From Larix kaempferi (lineage: Eukaryota > Streptophyta > Pinopsida > Pinales > Pinaceae), in the NCBI GenBank assembly GCA_027924585.1, contig BSBM01000140.1, positions 6,836,001-6,900,000 of the forward strand: a DNA stretch of 64,000 bases, read 5' to 3'. The position numbers were made by a program, and so were the translations under genes. Under the pieces are notes generated by a model. That model was not told the DNA's origin, did not search any database, and saw nothing but the letters and a program-made list of their open reading frames with translations. Of the stretch, positions 1 through 11,261 are shown piece by piece. Positions within the stretch are counted from its first letter, which is position 1; each line of letters opens with the position of its first letter.

Positions 1-1
1 A

Positions 2-1090
2 AAACCTGTAACTTATCCAGAGTATGATATCATTAACGAATTAAAAAATATTTGTATCACAATCCCTTTGCTACAAGCTATTAAAGATATACCAATCTAT
101 AGTAAAGTGATAAAGTAACTCTATATTAAAAGACTAGGTAAAAATAAAAAATACCCTCGAACAATTCATGTCGTAGGAGAAATGTCATATTACATAGCAA
201 ACCAACCTTGAATTCCAAAGTATACAAATCCAGGAAATCCTGTGGTGGCTGTTATCATCAATAACACTGCCATAGGAAATACACTTATTGATCTAGGAGC
301 TGTTATTAACTTGATGACTACCACAGTTTTAGAAACTCTCCATCTAGGACAGTTCCTCCGCCCTACCCCAACGATGCTAGAATTAGCAGATCGCACTATG
401 GTGTAGCCTACTGGGATCTTAGATGACATCATTATATCAGTAGCTTCATGGGCATATCCCGTGGAATTTATGGTCATAGAATCAAAGGACCCTTCTAAAG
501 GACATCCCATTATTCTCAAAAGACCGTGGTTGGCCACTTCTAATGCATTTATAGGATGTAGGGATGGAGAGATGATTATCTCTTATGGGTTGTCTACAAG
601 AAAATTATCTTTATACCCACTAGCACAGCCAGTAACTGAAAACCTGTTTTGGTTAGATTGTCCTTTTGGGGATGAAAACTTGGAAGAACTTTCCCTTGTT
701 AGTGATTTCTCCTGGGAACTTCAAGAACAAAATACCGAGAATGTGTTGAACCAATTTATCTCTTCCACAACATGTATAGACTTTCCTCAGTATTTTTCCC
801 AACTTGACCAAATATTTGGAGATGAATTCCAAGAAAACATGAGCCTCTCAACATTTACAAGTACACCCTGTGTCTTCACAATCAAATAACATTTAGGATC
901 CCATACCATACCTTGTGAGGTTAGTTTTGAAAAATTTCTACATATAAATGCAGGTTTAGATGAGAGTCAACAAAAATAATTACTAAAAGTTTTCAAGAGT
1001 CAAACTGGATCATTTGCATGGGAATACACCGATATGAAGGGTATACACCCAGATACCTGTATTCACCACATTTACACAGATTCAAACATA
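2..1090 (+). pseudogene. gag C-terminal tail and aspartic protease of element E
   Basis: Frame 2 reads from the window edge. The retropepsin core is around 236-560: a TLIDLGAVINLM active-site segment, then ILKRPWLATSNAFI, the equivalent of the second conserved (I)LGRPFLAT block. DLG in place of DSG/DTG is usual for Athila-like proteases. It would mature the gag-pol polyprotein inside the particle. In-frame stops occur near 115, 209, 403, 887 and 978, with no frameshift, so the reading frame is still recognisable but dead. The start codon lies outside the window. The region after about 890 is the linker leading into RT. Confidence 0.75.
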
Positions 1091-1092
1091 CC

Positions 1093-1933
1093 CCCTGTCG
1101 ATAAGCCCTAGAGAAGAATGAATCCATCCCTAAAGGATATAGTAAAAGATGAATTACAAAAACTCCTTAACGTTGGTTTCATATACCCAATTTGTAACAG
1201 TAAATAGGTTTCTCCTCTGGTAGTAGTTGCAAAGAAAGTTACAAGGAAATGGCGTATATGTGTTGATTTTCGAGAATTAAAAAAGGCCACTCTTAAGGAC
1301 TACTTCCCTTTACCTTTCATTGACCAGGTGTTAGATACCTTGTCATGGAAACAATATTTTTCTTTCCTTGATGGGTATAGAGAATACAATCAAATATTAA
1401 TAGCACCTGAGGATCAAGACAAGACAACCTTTACTTGTTCTAGGGGGACATATGCCTATCGAGTGTTTCCATTTGGCCTATGTAATGCACCTGCCACTTT
1501 CCAGCATGCAGTTCTAGGAATCTTTGTTGACATTATACATGACTGTGTAGAAGTTTATATGGATGATTTTACAGTTTATGGAAATACCTTCCAAGAATCC
1601 CTTGATAACCTCGAAACAGTTCTTATTCGGTACGAAGAAACGAACTTAGCCCTTAGTCATGAAAAATATAAGATGCTACTAGCTGAGGGCATAGTTCTGG
1701 GACATCATGTCTCTCTTCAAGGTATCAAGGTGGATCCTGCCAAGATAGAAATAAGTGTTAATCTTCCTCCTCCAAAAACTCCGAAGGAAGTAAGAATCTT
1801 TCTTGGCCATGCAGGCTATTATAGACTTTTTATTGAAAACTTCACTAAGGTATCCGCACCTATGTTCAAGTTACTCATGAAATATACAAAATTCAATGGA
1901 CTGAACCTTGTCAACATGCCTTCGAAACTTTGA
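1093..1933 (+). pseudogene. Reverse transcriptase domain of element E
   Basis: In the same frame as the protease. The RT starts around RRMNPSLKDIVKDEL and keeps its blocks in order: VDFRELKK, FSFLDGYREYNQI (motif A Asp), FPFGLCNAPATFQ (motif B) and VYMDDFTVYG (motif C, the YxDD box), then the thumb segment FLGHAGYYRLFI. The catalytic aspartates are intact. In-frame stops occur near 1109 and 1205. A 1-bp indel near 1895-1900 shifts the frame, because the expected WTEPCQHAF segment continues in the next frame. The family copies element RNA into cDNA. Assignment to Ty3/gypsy, Athila/Tat type, is firm; activity is excluded by the lesions. Confidence 0.88.
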
Positions 1934-2460
1934 AGGAAAAGATATCAATGGCACCAATACTTCGGGGCCCCAATTGGTCCCTTCCCTTCCATATATCCAT
2001 TGATGCTTCTGACATAGCTATAGGGGTAGTCGTAGGTCAAAAACAGGGACAAACATAACATGCCATCTACTTTGCTAGTAAAAATTTGACTCCTGCAGAA
2101 TCAAAATACATTGTTACTGAAAAAGAGTTTCTAGCAGTAGTCTATGCCATCAACAAGTTTCGTCATTATATCACAGGATATGAAATTTGTATACACACTG
2201 ACCACTTCGCCGTTATATTTTTAATGAACAAACCTATCACCAATGGCAGAGTGACTCGGTGGCTTCTTTTGTTACAAGAATTTAACATCACCATTGTTGA
2301 TCTTCATGTTCGAGAGAATGTGGTAGCATATTTTATCTCTCGAATTCAAATTGACGATAGTGTCAGTCCTGTTGATGATAGCTTCCCAGATGAACATTTG
2401 TTCATTGTGTTTGTTCAAACCCCTTGGTTTGTAGGCATAGCTAATTATTTAGCAACTGGA
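1897..2460 (+). pseudogene. RNase H domain of element E
   Basis: Continues in frame 1 after the indel. ISIDASDIAIGVVVG carries the first acidic residue, TEKEFLAVVYAINKFRHYI the conserved Glu block, and HTDHFAVIFL the next Asp. Together these are the usual gypsy RNase H signature that degrades RNA in the RNA:DNA hybrid. One in-frame stop lies near 2056. The domain passes into a linker (RIQIDDSVSP, DDSFPDEHL) before the integrase zinc finger, as expected for gypsy pol. Confidence 0.82.
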
Positions 2461-2499
2461 AAGCTACCAAACCATCTCTCCCCACCTGAGAAACGTAGG

Positions 2500-3762
2500 A
2501 TCATAGTTCAAAGTTCTAATTACTCTTGGGTGGACAATGACCTCTTTCGTACTGGTCCTGATCTCATTATTAGACGATGTGTATGAGAGGATGAGATGGC
2601 AGAGATCCTTCATGCATGTCATAGTGGACCTTGTGGTTGGCACTTTTCTGATAAGAGAACAACATACAAAGTGTTTCACTCTGGGCATTATTGGCCAAGC
2701 ATTTTTAAAGATGATACCAAGTATGTCAAGGGGTGTGAGAGTTTCCAAAGAATGGGTAGACCCACGCCATCCGATGAGATTCCCTTACAACCCTAGGTTA
2801 TGATTGAGCATTTTGAAAAATGGGCTCTAGATTTCATTGGGCCAATTTCCCCTATGTCTCGCAAAAAGAAGTACATCCTAGTCTGCATAGACTATGTCAC
2901 CAAGTAGGTAGAATCTAAAGCCTTATTCCGACCCACAGAGAAATATGTGGTAGAATTCATATGTGAAGAAATATTTACCCAATTCAGTGTACCTAGGGAA
3001 ATTGTAACCGATCAGTCATCTCAGTTCACCTCCAATTTGATGAAAGAATTTACTGATAAATATGGTATTAAACATTGTAAATCTTCACCATACCACCCAC
3101 AAGCCAATGGTCAGGTAGAGTCTACCAACAAAGTATTAGAATCCATCCTGACTAATACTATCCAGTCACACCACAAAGACTGGGAAGATAGGCTTCCAGA
3201 AGCCTTGTGGGCTTATAGAATAATTTGGAGGAATACCACCGGCCACACACCTTATGAACTTGTTTATGGTAAACAAGTTCTTCTACCCATTGAATTTCAA
3301 GTCAAAACCTTTCGTATGGCTTCACAATTAGGGATGAATCTAGAAGAAGCACAAAGACAACGAATCCTGCAGATAAATGAATTAGACGGGATTAGAAAAG
3401 ATGTTGTTCAATGCACAATTTTAATTCAAAACCAATGCAAAAAGTGGCATGATAGATACATTAAACAAAAAAAATTCAAAACTAGAGACTGGGCATTACT
3501 TTTTGATTCAAGGTACAAAAACTTTAAAGGTAAATTAACTACTTGTTGGATGGGTCCATATGAAATTGTTACAGCTTTTGATAATGGATTTGTTAAGATT
3601 AAGACAATTAATGATTCACAAATTTCCTTTGTTGTAAATGGACATAGACTTAGACTTTATGATCAACCAATATCTAAACAAGATTTTGTGCAGAATGCCT
3701 TACAACAGGAGGATATGGAGCTGGTAGAAGAGGAAGTCACTCCTCCTTCTCTTGGTTCTTGA
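2500..3762 (+). pseudogene. Integrase of element E
   Basis: Frame 1. The N-terminal zinc-binding region is near 2600-2760 (HACHSGPCGWHF, then GCESFQRMG); the last Cys of the HHCC motif is changed to Phe. The catalytic core has WALDFIGPI (first Asp), IVTDQSSQF (second Asp) and HPQANGQVEST (Glu), so the DDE triad is visible. The C-terminal part contains the GPYEIVTAFDNGF block of gypsy integrases and ends at a TGA at 3760-3762. Stops interrupt it near 2584, 2795 and 2908. The family joins element cDNA to host DNA. From 2947 onward the frame is open for 271 codons. Confidence 0.88.
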
Positions 3763-5300
3763 AATTACTTTGGGTTATCTTCATTTGTATATATGTAAAT
3801 ATATTATTGGTTTTTTTAATTAAAAAAAAGAGTCATTTCTAACAGTTGATTACATCTATACAGGAAATTCACTCTTATGATCAACTTATGGAATTTTTTC
3901 AACTAAGACAGGAAGACTTTTTTTTCCCTTCCCTAATTTTAATGACCTTTCTTTGTACATATGTTTTTGTTTAGAATAAATTTGAATAATCTAACAAGTG
4001 GTTTTGCAGTTTGATTACAAGTACTTTATCATTATAATCAGCTCATGCAATATTATTTGAAAATGGAAGTGCTCTAAAATAAAAACTCCTAATACATCTT
4101 AACTCCTTCTCTTTCGATTATTGTTGAAAATTGAAAATTTATAGTGAAAATTTAAAGTGTCCTTTATATTATTTTTAACCACTTTCTTCTCTGATCCTGT
4201 ATATGGTATTTGATTCAGACATATACATTTCTGATTTATCATTAGCACAGTTGCTTGAGACCTACTTTAATCATCATGATTTTTCAAAAGTCTATCTTAC
4301 ACCTATGGACTACTAGTTCATCCTAGACTCATTATCAAAACTTGTCTCTTAAGCACTTTTAAAAAGGTAGCCAAAAAGTGAGTGATATTTCTATTTTGTG
4401 GGGAACATTACTGATCTTTTATGAAGAAGATAGACTGAGAGGTCAAAGAACAACTTTAGGTTATTATCTTTTGACATGATCTATAATCCAGGCCATTATA
4501 AATAAAGTTACTCATAAGGTTCGCTCTAAAATTTGAATTATGTGTTTAGCAGGCTTAGCACACTCTAGTTCCAACTGACTTCCTTGCAAAAAAATATCAT
4601 TATACGAAGCAAACCCACTGGGGTACTAAACAGGTTCACTGGCAGCGAGTCCATGCTAAGTAAAATCTTAAACAAGGAAGCTCGGTAAATGCAAGTAAAC
4701 CCGTCGAGGTACTGAACAGGCTCGCTGGCAGTGGGACTATGCTTGCATTGTACCAAGATAAACCCATCGGGGTACTGAACAGGCCTGCTAGAAGCGGGGC
4801 AATATCGGGTAAAAGAGGTTCGTTTAACGCATTGCTATGCACATGGCTCATCTAAAAAACCTAAGTATACGAATACATGTTTAGGCCAATTATTTATACT
4901 GTCATTAGAGAATGGTTGTAAGTTGGACTTGGACCCTGTCATCAAATTCAAACAATACCTAGGGTATGACTATCCTAGAAATGGGACCCATAACTCTAGA
5001 AATATCACAAACTCTAGGGTGAACTTTATCTATATTCTTTGGATGACAAGAGATCTTTAAAATGAGTCAGGGATGACTGGTCTTTCCTATGGCATTTTTC
5101 GTATCAATTGTATTATCACTATTCATATGGTCTTCCTAAGCACTGTTAATTTTTTGGATGAATGTACATATCTGAATCATCTCCATTTATTAGTTAATAT
5201 TTCATTTCCTTACGGAAATTATCACAACATTTTAGAGTCATCAGCCAAACTATTAATTAAAACTATTTGCATATTAATCAATTTTTCTTTGATGGCTTGA
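3763..5300 (+). other. Non-coding spacer between pol and the extra ORF of element E
   Basis: About 1.5 kb with no convincing ORF. The base composition is AT-rich and similar to the rest of the element. It contains the three-copy repeat at 4606-4800 described separately. Athila/Tat elements commonly have long untranslated stretches here. I see no second integrase, LTR or host gene. Confidence 0.6.
4606..4800 (+). repeat. Three imperfect copies of an AAACCC...GGTACTGAACAGG unit
   Basis: Copies begin near 4608, 4692 and 4754. Each has an (A)AACCC core followed by GGTACTRAACAGG, then a short GC-richer arm ending in GCAGCGAGTCC, GCAGTGGGAC or AGAAGCGGGGC. Spacing is about 84 and 62 bp, so it is not a regular tandem array. 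The block is much more GC-rich than its surroundings and non-coding. Function unknown. Confidence 0.7.
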
Positions 5301-5330
5301 GGACACGCCATATTTTTGGTTTGGGGGAGG
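5301..5330 (+). promoter_or_regulatory. Internal polypurine-tract-like site with duplicated context
   Basis: Positions 5320-5330 read TTTGGGGGAGG. The 30 bases 5301-5330 match 7791-7820, the true PPT context just before the 3' LTR, at 22 of 30 positions by eye. It could be a second plus-strand primer or the scar of the ancestral PPT. No LTR starts immediately after it: the family terminus TGTTGG is absent at 5331. Confidence 0.6.
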
Positions 5331-6178
5331 TTCAGAACTGTTTTTACTTTCTGAATATTTATAAAAAAAAAAGTTCATTTATCTCTGACAAAATGATAGG
5401 TGTTTTCAGGATAATGCAAGTAGCAGAATATTTCTTTGATCCATGATAAATAAAGAGGAGCACGACTAAAACTCCAAAAAAGAATATTACAACATCCCTT
5501 GTGTGTTGAAAGCCCCAGAAAAATTCTCTGCATAATCAGTAGCACTCAGATATAGCAAATCACATTTTTGTACAGAAGATCCATATGAAGGATCAAATGA
5601 AGGGTTGAATGACGATCCGAATGAAGTGACGAATGAGGCAAATGAACGACGATCCGAATGAAGTACCAAATGAAGCCATAGTCTATAACAACATGATTAA
5701 GTCTGTTAGGGATATAATTTTTGAATTCTGTTGGTAAAATCTAATTGACTAACCATACCAGGGATCAATCAAATATCATCTATGCATTCAATGTCACTCT
5801 TTTTCGACTTCATCAAATGAATCGGTTAATCATGCATTTTTACGATTTACGAGATCATTTTATGTCTATCATATGGATTTAATCTCTCATTAAGTTATAT
5901 GCGTACGATCTGTCATTGAATTAATTAAAAGTCATCATATTATTTTATGCTACTTATGCTTAATATCTCATGATGAACATTACATTCAACCTGTCCAAAG
6001 TTGTACTTTGGACATGGTTGAATCTATCATAACCATACGAATTCGCCAATGCACATATTTTCATGATGGCACACAATTCAAAGATATTTTCATCATAGCA
6101 TGATTGCTCGAGCATGCTAAATCCCTTCTCACAGTCATTTAATCGTTCCAACGAATTGCCATTTAAACCAACGTTTGT
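5331..6178 (+). other. Spacer upstream of the extra ORF
   Basis: No gene recognised. Between about 5575 and 5680 a short motif (GATCCGAATGAAG and variants) recurs. It is the reverse complement of the TTCATTCGGATC-like motif repeated in the family LTR near 59780-59840, so part of this stretch may be rearranged LTR-related sequence. The rest is AT-rich and unassigned. Confidence 0.4.
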
Positions 6179-7768
6179 GTGATATATTCTTCATTCTGCC
6201 TGCCCTTATCCTTTCGGAGTCTATCAAGCCACGTCTCTTGCAATATCTTGCATCCCCTGTTCCATTTTCATTCCTCAACCTCTGCTCAAACGATGTCGAT
6301 CTGTTACGATCCTGGTAGATACCAGGACCTCCTCTATATTCTTGAATATAAGGCATGTCGTGAAGTGTTCCTGCGAGTAGGATAGGGTTTGTTCGTTCAC
6401 CTTCTTGACGGCCACGATGACGAGGTTTCACTCATTTTTGCTAAGGGGTTTGATGGAAAAACGGCTAAAGTTGGCCATCTCACCTTTCCTGTAATAGAAG
6501 AGTCCATTGCGTTGGCCACGAAACTGCCGAGGGAAGGTGCCCGTTGGCATAAACACCTTTTCCTTCCATGGACGTATCATGAATTTTCTCTCAAATCCGA
6601 ATACCAACACGTTGCAAGCACAAAAGGGTTCCACAGGGAGTGGATCAAGCCTGAATAGATCGATCCCTTGACTGTCATCATCCGGTTGATCACTTGTGAG
6701 GGTAGGTACACCATTTTTTAAGCTTGTCACCTTATATTATTGGCACATTTTGTTAATAATCCGGCCCTAAATTTTCCATCCTATCTTCTAAAGAGCCTAG
6801 AAAAGATGCCTAGCCAAGTTAGGAAAAATGTAGTTAACCCTACTGGCAGTTTATACCATCACTGTCTCATAAATATCTTGATCCCTCACGAGTTGAAGGA
6901 AGCAGGGAAAACGTGGGATACCTTTGTGTTTGAAACAATAAACCCCCATTTGGTCAAGAAACCCCTTGTTAAAGCCTCTTCCTCTCGTAAGCGTCACCGA
7001 TTTCAAAACCATGCAGATGAGCTCGTTCAAACTCCTACCCAAACAAAAAGGGATACCAAGTCCGTACGATTTAGTGAAGGTGCCTCTGGAGAAATACACC
7101 TTGTTCATTCATCCTCTCCTGAGCCTGTCCACGAGGACACCACTACGGAACCCCCATTCTTTTTACCAATACCCACAAAGTCGAGAAAGGCCAATCATGA
7201 CTAGTATGTTAACCAGACCATCGTCTAGTCTATCAATCAGTCCTTCGTTCAACTAATGCATCGAGACAGTCTTGATGATGAGACGAACAATCCCGTATTT
7301 GAATCACCTCTCCTTACATTAGCCAATATATCTGCATGTTTTCTTGAAGACACTGTCTTGGAACCTGCCCCTGCACACATTGAAGATAAGGTTCCTGAGG
7401 CACACATTACATCTACTGATCCCAAACCATTTAAAAAAGGATCGAGCCCACAAAAAGATCCAGAGTCTTTTGCAGAAGCACCTACTCCACTCCATCAGAC
7501 TGTGGACAAACTAACCCAAGACATAGCACAGATAAAAATCCAGAATGAGAAGTATGTTGGGATCATCTCTAAGCTTCGTCAAGAGAACAAGGACTTATGT
7601 TTCTAGGTGAAATGTGTTGAATATTTAAATGACGCCAAAACAACTTCCACCATTTCTCTCCAGTTGAAGCATGATGCCTTGAAGGACCAGTTCCATAAGC
7701 TTAGAGCTAAATCCACTTCCTCTCCCAAGTCGAAGGTAGCTGCTATTGTAGCTCAGCCTTTTTCCTGA
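6179..7768 (+). pseudogene. Extra ORF in the env-like position of element E, interrupted by stops
   Basis: One frame spans about 530 codons without an indel. The interruptions are TAG at 6383, 6656, 7202, 7226 and 7604 and TAA at 6719; the frame ends at TGA 7766-7768. The N-terminal two thirds is a mixed-composition domain (FPVIEESIALATKLP, LAHFVNNPALNFPSYLLKSL). Next comes a basic Ser/Arg/Lys patch, an acidic Pro-rich linker, and a C-terminal heptad-like coiled coil (KLTQDIAQIKIQNEKYVGI, LKHDALKDQFHKLRAK). I see no clear signal peptide or strong transmembrane segment. Athila, Calypso and similar elements carry an ORF here, often called env-like, whose role is unproven. I cannot name a family. 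The start at 6179 is only the first Met in frame. Confidence 0.6.
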
Positions 7769-7809
7769 ATTTCTCTTCTTTTGCTCAGTGGGACCTGACA
7801 TATCTCCGG

Positions 7810-7819
7810 TTTGGGGGAA
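7810..7819 (+). promoter_or_regulatory. Polypurine tract of element E
   Basis: TTTGGGGGAA directly abuts the LTR terminus TGTTGG. It is the expected plus-strand primer for reverse transcription. Confidence 0.85.
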
Positions 7820-8478
7820 TGTTGGTGTCCATTTTTGTCACCATTTTGATTAGTAAACATGCTATGATTAACGTTATTTTCACTATTTTGATATGATAAG
7901 TCATTCTCTTTTCCATTTAGACCATCAAACATACTCAAGTATGAACGTATTTGCATATCATGTAAATCTTGATTGAATATCATCATTTTTATGGTTTATT
8001 AACAACCATCTCGCATTTCTAGAAATATTTGGCATTTAGATTTGGTTCTACAGGTTGCAGTCATCATTCAGACCTTCAGTCAGTCGCGCGTTCACGCCAA
8101 AATCGCTCAGCTACATCCGAACCGTTGTTCAGCACTCCATTCATACCCGCAAAATCGTTGGTTGAGATATTTCGGGGCAATAAAGACAAAAATGATGATG
8201 TGGGTTCTGTTAAGGACGTGGCCCTCATGGTTTGTGAGCCTTCATTCCAGAAGATCCATCCTTCTGCTCGCTCCAACTGACAACGCATTTTCTTCCCACG
8301 TCAACGTTCCAAAAGATCCTCGTCCTTCCACGCCCAGCTTGCCAACACATCCTCTGCCCACGATTGAAGGGAACCAATGCCTAGTTGTTCGCATCTAGGA
8401 GAATCAACACCCATGGACTTAGGAAAATGGCTCGTGCGCTGTCGTAAACCACCTTGCAGTTGTTTTGTAGCTACTAAG

Positions 8479-8540
8479 ACCTCTATTTTTATAGAGGTCG
8501 ACTACGTCGACCTTCTCTCTTGTTGTAAAACTTATATAAA
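8479..8540 (+). promoter_or_regulatory. LTR core promoter: palindromes and TATA box
   Basis: A hairpin-capable GACCTCTA...TAGAGGTC (8479-8500) overlaps a second palindrome AGGTCGAC-TAC-GTCGACCT (8495-8513). TATATAAA follows at 8533-8540. The second palindrome and the TATA box are conserved in the related LTR at 58991-59035, so this is the likely transcription start region. Confidence 0.65.
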
Positions 8541-9767
8541 GATGTTTCCTATGAAGAAACGCAGCATACATATACAGAGCAATTGTAACACATAAACGAT
8601 ATCATTAATTTTTATATAGACGCTGTGTAATTCTTATCAGTCAATGGAAGTTCTAGATTCTAGTTGTTGATGTTCTATTGTTGGTGAATAATTTAAATTA
8701 AGCTTCAACCCCTTATTGCTGAGAAGGGCCCCTCAACAACCAGAGGTTTTACTGCATATATTTTGCATTTCTTTTCTTCAAATTATTAGTTTTCATTTCC
8801 AATATTTAATTTGTTTCCTGTAGATGATGTTGTTTCATTTCATGTACATGTCAGTTCTTTATTTCTTGTAGTTCATATCTTGCTGTTAGTTTAATTTGCT
8901 AGTTTAATTTATATTCTTAGAAGTTAAAATGACCGGTCATGCCTAAGCTATCTTAGTTTACTTTCAGTCTTTTTCATTTGCAATTAGATAGAGTTAATTA
9001 GTTACTGTTTCAGAGTTTAATTCATAGTTAGAATTAGTTATGCTAGTTTTTCCTGTAGTTGTAGGTTAGTTTTATTTACATCTCATCCTTGTTTATTATG
9101 CCATAGAAATAGTTTGTTTTCCTTAGATAATGATTAGTCTAGGTTGCTTCTTGCCATTCCAACTTTAAACAGTATATTCATTGCTTTTCTTGTAATGTAG
9201 GTTCATATGCATCAACCAGCCGGCGTTAAGATCATCCAGTCTACTTCTTTCCTTAGTTTAAATCATTTTCTTCCATATGGACTATCATTCAGACTTTCTT
9301 TCACATTGCCATCCGAATCGTCATACGGACTTTAATATTTTCTGCATTGTTTTTATGCTTATTTGGAATCCATTTTCTTAGGTTTTCGAACTGTAATATT
9401 TCTTGCATTTAATTAGCATTCTTAGATGTAATTAAGATCTTGTTCCATACTACATAGAGTTTTAATTAAGTTTCATTATCATTCTTAGTTTCCATTTCAT
9501 TTTCCTTAACTTTTCTTTAGTTGCTTTACATACTATGTTTCTTTTGTACCTGATTCATTAACACTTTACTATTCTAGAATTCATTAGTTCCATTCATAGA
9601 TTAGTCATTAAATGTTTGTTAATATTAATTTCGGATTGGAATTAGTAATTCCACTCTCCAAAGTACATTAGTTTTGATAGTTTCTTAAGTTCAAGCAAAT
9701 GATTAGTTTTCCCATTTACATAGTTAATGAAGATGCTCATAGAATAGGGCTTGGTTCACAAATAAGA

Positions 9768-9851
9768 CATATTTATCAAGTTTTCTACTTGCTTCTCAAT
9801 CAAATTCAGTTTCAAGTAAAACTCTTTATTAAGTTTTCTACTTGCTTCTAG
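9768..9851 (+). repeat. Two TTTATYAAGTTTTCTACTTGCTTCT repeats within the LTR
   Basis: Two copies of a TCAAGTTTTCTACTTGCTTC-type unit. The related LTR at 60260-60420 has four, so copy number differs between family members. Confidence 0.7.
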
Positions 9852-10638
9852 ATTACATTTGTTCTATGTAATTTGCTTATGGATAGAGAATAGACCATAA
9901 TGTTTAAAGTTAGTTCTAATTGGACACTCTTTAGCTTGCATTTGTTTGTCGAAGTTAAACTAGATTTGCTTCCATTTTTCCTTGTTACATTCGAAATTCA
10001 TTTTGATACATTTCTCCTGTTCCTATTACATTTGATACATTTCGTCAGAATCCTAAAGGAGAATGGAATTAGGTAAGTTAGTTTGATGTGAATATAATTA
10101 GGTAAGTTAGTTTGATGTGAATATACGAATAGTCTTTGAATTCATTAAGTAGTTTGTAGTTTTGATTTAAGATCATATGGTTTATGGTTTCTTGTTTCCA
10201 TAGTTAATTGTTAATTGAAGCATTTCATACATAGGTTCCTAAACTCATTCACGGTTGTTTCTAATTCCTAGATTAGAGTTTGAGTTTTATGAGTAGTAAT
10301 ATTGTTTTTTATTAAGTCTTGTTTCCTAGAATAATATTGTTGTTTTTATCTTTTCAGTTATTGTCCATAGAGTAGAGTAGTATAGCTTGATACTATTATG
10401 ATCTATTGATTTAGTTAGGTTTAAACAATTCAGTAACTGTATTTCTGAAGTTTGACTCGGTTTTTCATTATGAAAGATCTTTCGATATTTTCATTATTAA
10501 ACATTTCTAAGGTCTGCCAAGCCGAAACCCTAGGTACCATTCTACCTCAGCATATACTATGCCACAACTCTAAGATTACCAACCCTGGTCCATAATTAAA
10601 TATTTGGTGATTCCTTAAGATAGTAAATACACCCAACA

Positions 10639-11261
10639 TTGACTTTAATGCTTCATTGTTGAATCCCTTGACTGTATTATCAAGAGATTGTTGAATTCCT
10701 TGAATGTATAATCCCAAGGATAAAACTGCAATCAATTCACAAACAAGTGCCCAAAGAATCCAACCACCAATATATATTTCACTCGTGAGACCACCAAAGT
10801 ACAGAAACAGAATAAGCATAATGCTGCAATCAATTCACAAGTAGCTTCCCAAGGAATCCAACCACCAATATATATTTCAATTCACAAACAGTTGCCCAAG
10901 GAATTCAACCATTCATATATATCTCTGGAATAAGCCAATGCTGTAGCAAACATCCTTTTTCCAACCTTAAATTTGATAAGTTAATTTTATAAATTTTTTG
11001 TTGTTATGTTAAAATAAATCACAAAGTACCTAACAGTCCAGGCATGACGACCCACGCTATTGTAATATAACAGTTGTATGCGCAATTAAAAAACAAATAC
11101 TTAGCATATATTCATTCTAACTTCAATCTAATAGCAGTTTTTATTAAAATCACTTTGAAATCTTTGATCCTTTCATCAGTTAATAAATCAAATTTATGTT
11201 AATGTTTACAAGAAATATTTGTAGTATTCTTGATATCTTTATATATGATTGTGATATGCAG
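10639..11261. other. Host flank between the LTR and the SWEET relic
   Basis: No gene recognised. A segment of about 60 bp (CTGCAATCAATTCACAA... through ...CCACCAATATATATTTCA) occurs at about 10727-10789 and again at about 10831-10888, with a third weaker copy near 10880-10925. On the minus strand it gives a repeated GGWI(L/P)W..CELIA reading that I could not assign to any family. Confidence 0.5.

Larger units (their letters stand above)
1..10638 (+). mobile_element. Athila/Tat-like Ty3/gypsy retrotransposon, 3' part (element E)
   Basis: Domain order on the plus strand is gag tail/protease, RT, RNase H, integrase, spacer, extra ORF, PPT and 3' LTR. RT before integrase is the Ty3/gypsy order. 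The DLG-type protease, the IAPEDQDKTTFTC RT segment and an additional ORF between integrase and 3' LTR point to the Athila/Tat group. The 5' LTR and most of gag lie left of the window. Coding parts carry scattered stops and one frameshift, so the copy is inactive. I infer that pol and the extra ORF belong to one element because both are on one strand, no LTR separates them, and similar PPT contexts follow each. An alternative is two elements of one family joined by recombination. Confidence 0.8.
7820..10638 (+). repeat. 3' LTR of element E (2.8 kb)
   Basis: Starts TGTTGGTGTCC right after the PPT and ends ACACCCAACA, giving terminal inverted repeats TGTTGG/CCAACA. It aligns by eye along its length with 58196-61119: same first ~25 bases, same palindrome plus TATA near base 680-720 (LTR1) and 800-840 (LTR2), the TCAAGTTTTCTACTTGCTTC repeats, and the same last ~130 bases. 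It contains no real gene; short ORFs inside it are chance. A 29-bp stretch (ATTAGGTAAGTTAGTTTGAT...) is duplicated at about 10069-10126. At 2.8 kb it is long even for Athila-type LTRs. Confidence 0.88.

Noticed and set aside
8029-8595. Overlapping ORFs of 70-118 codons
   Set aside because: They are inside the LTR, overlap in several frames and are not conserved in the sister LTR.
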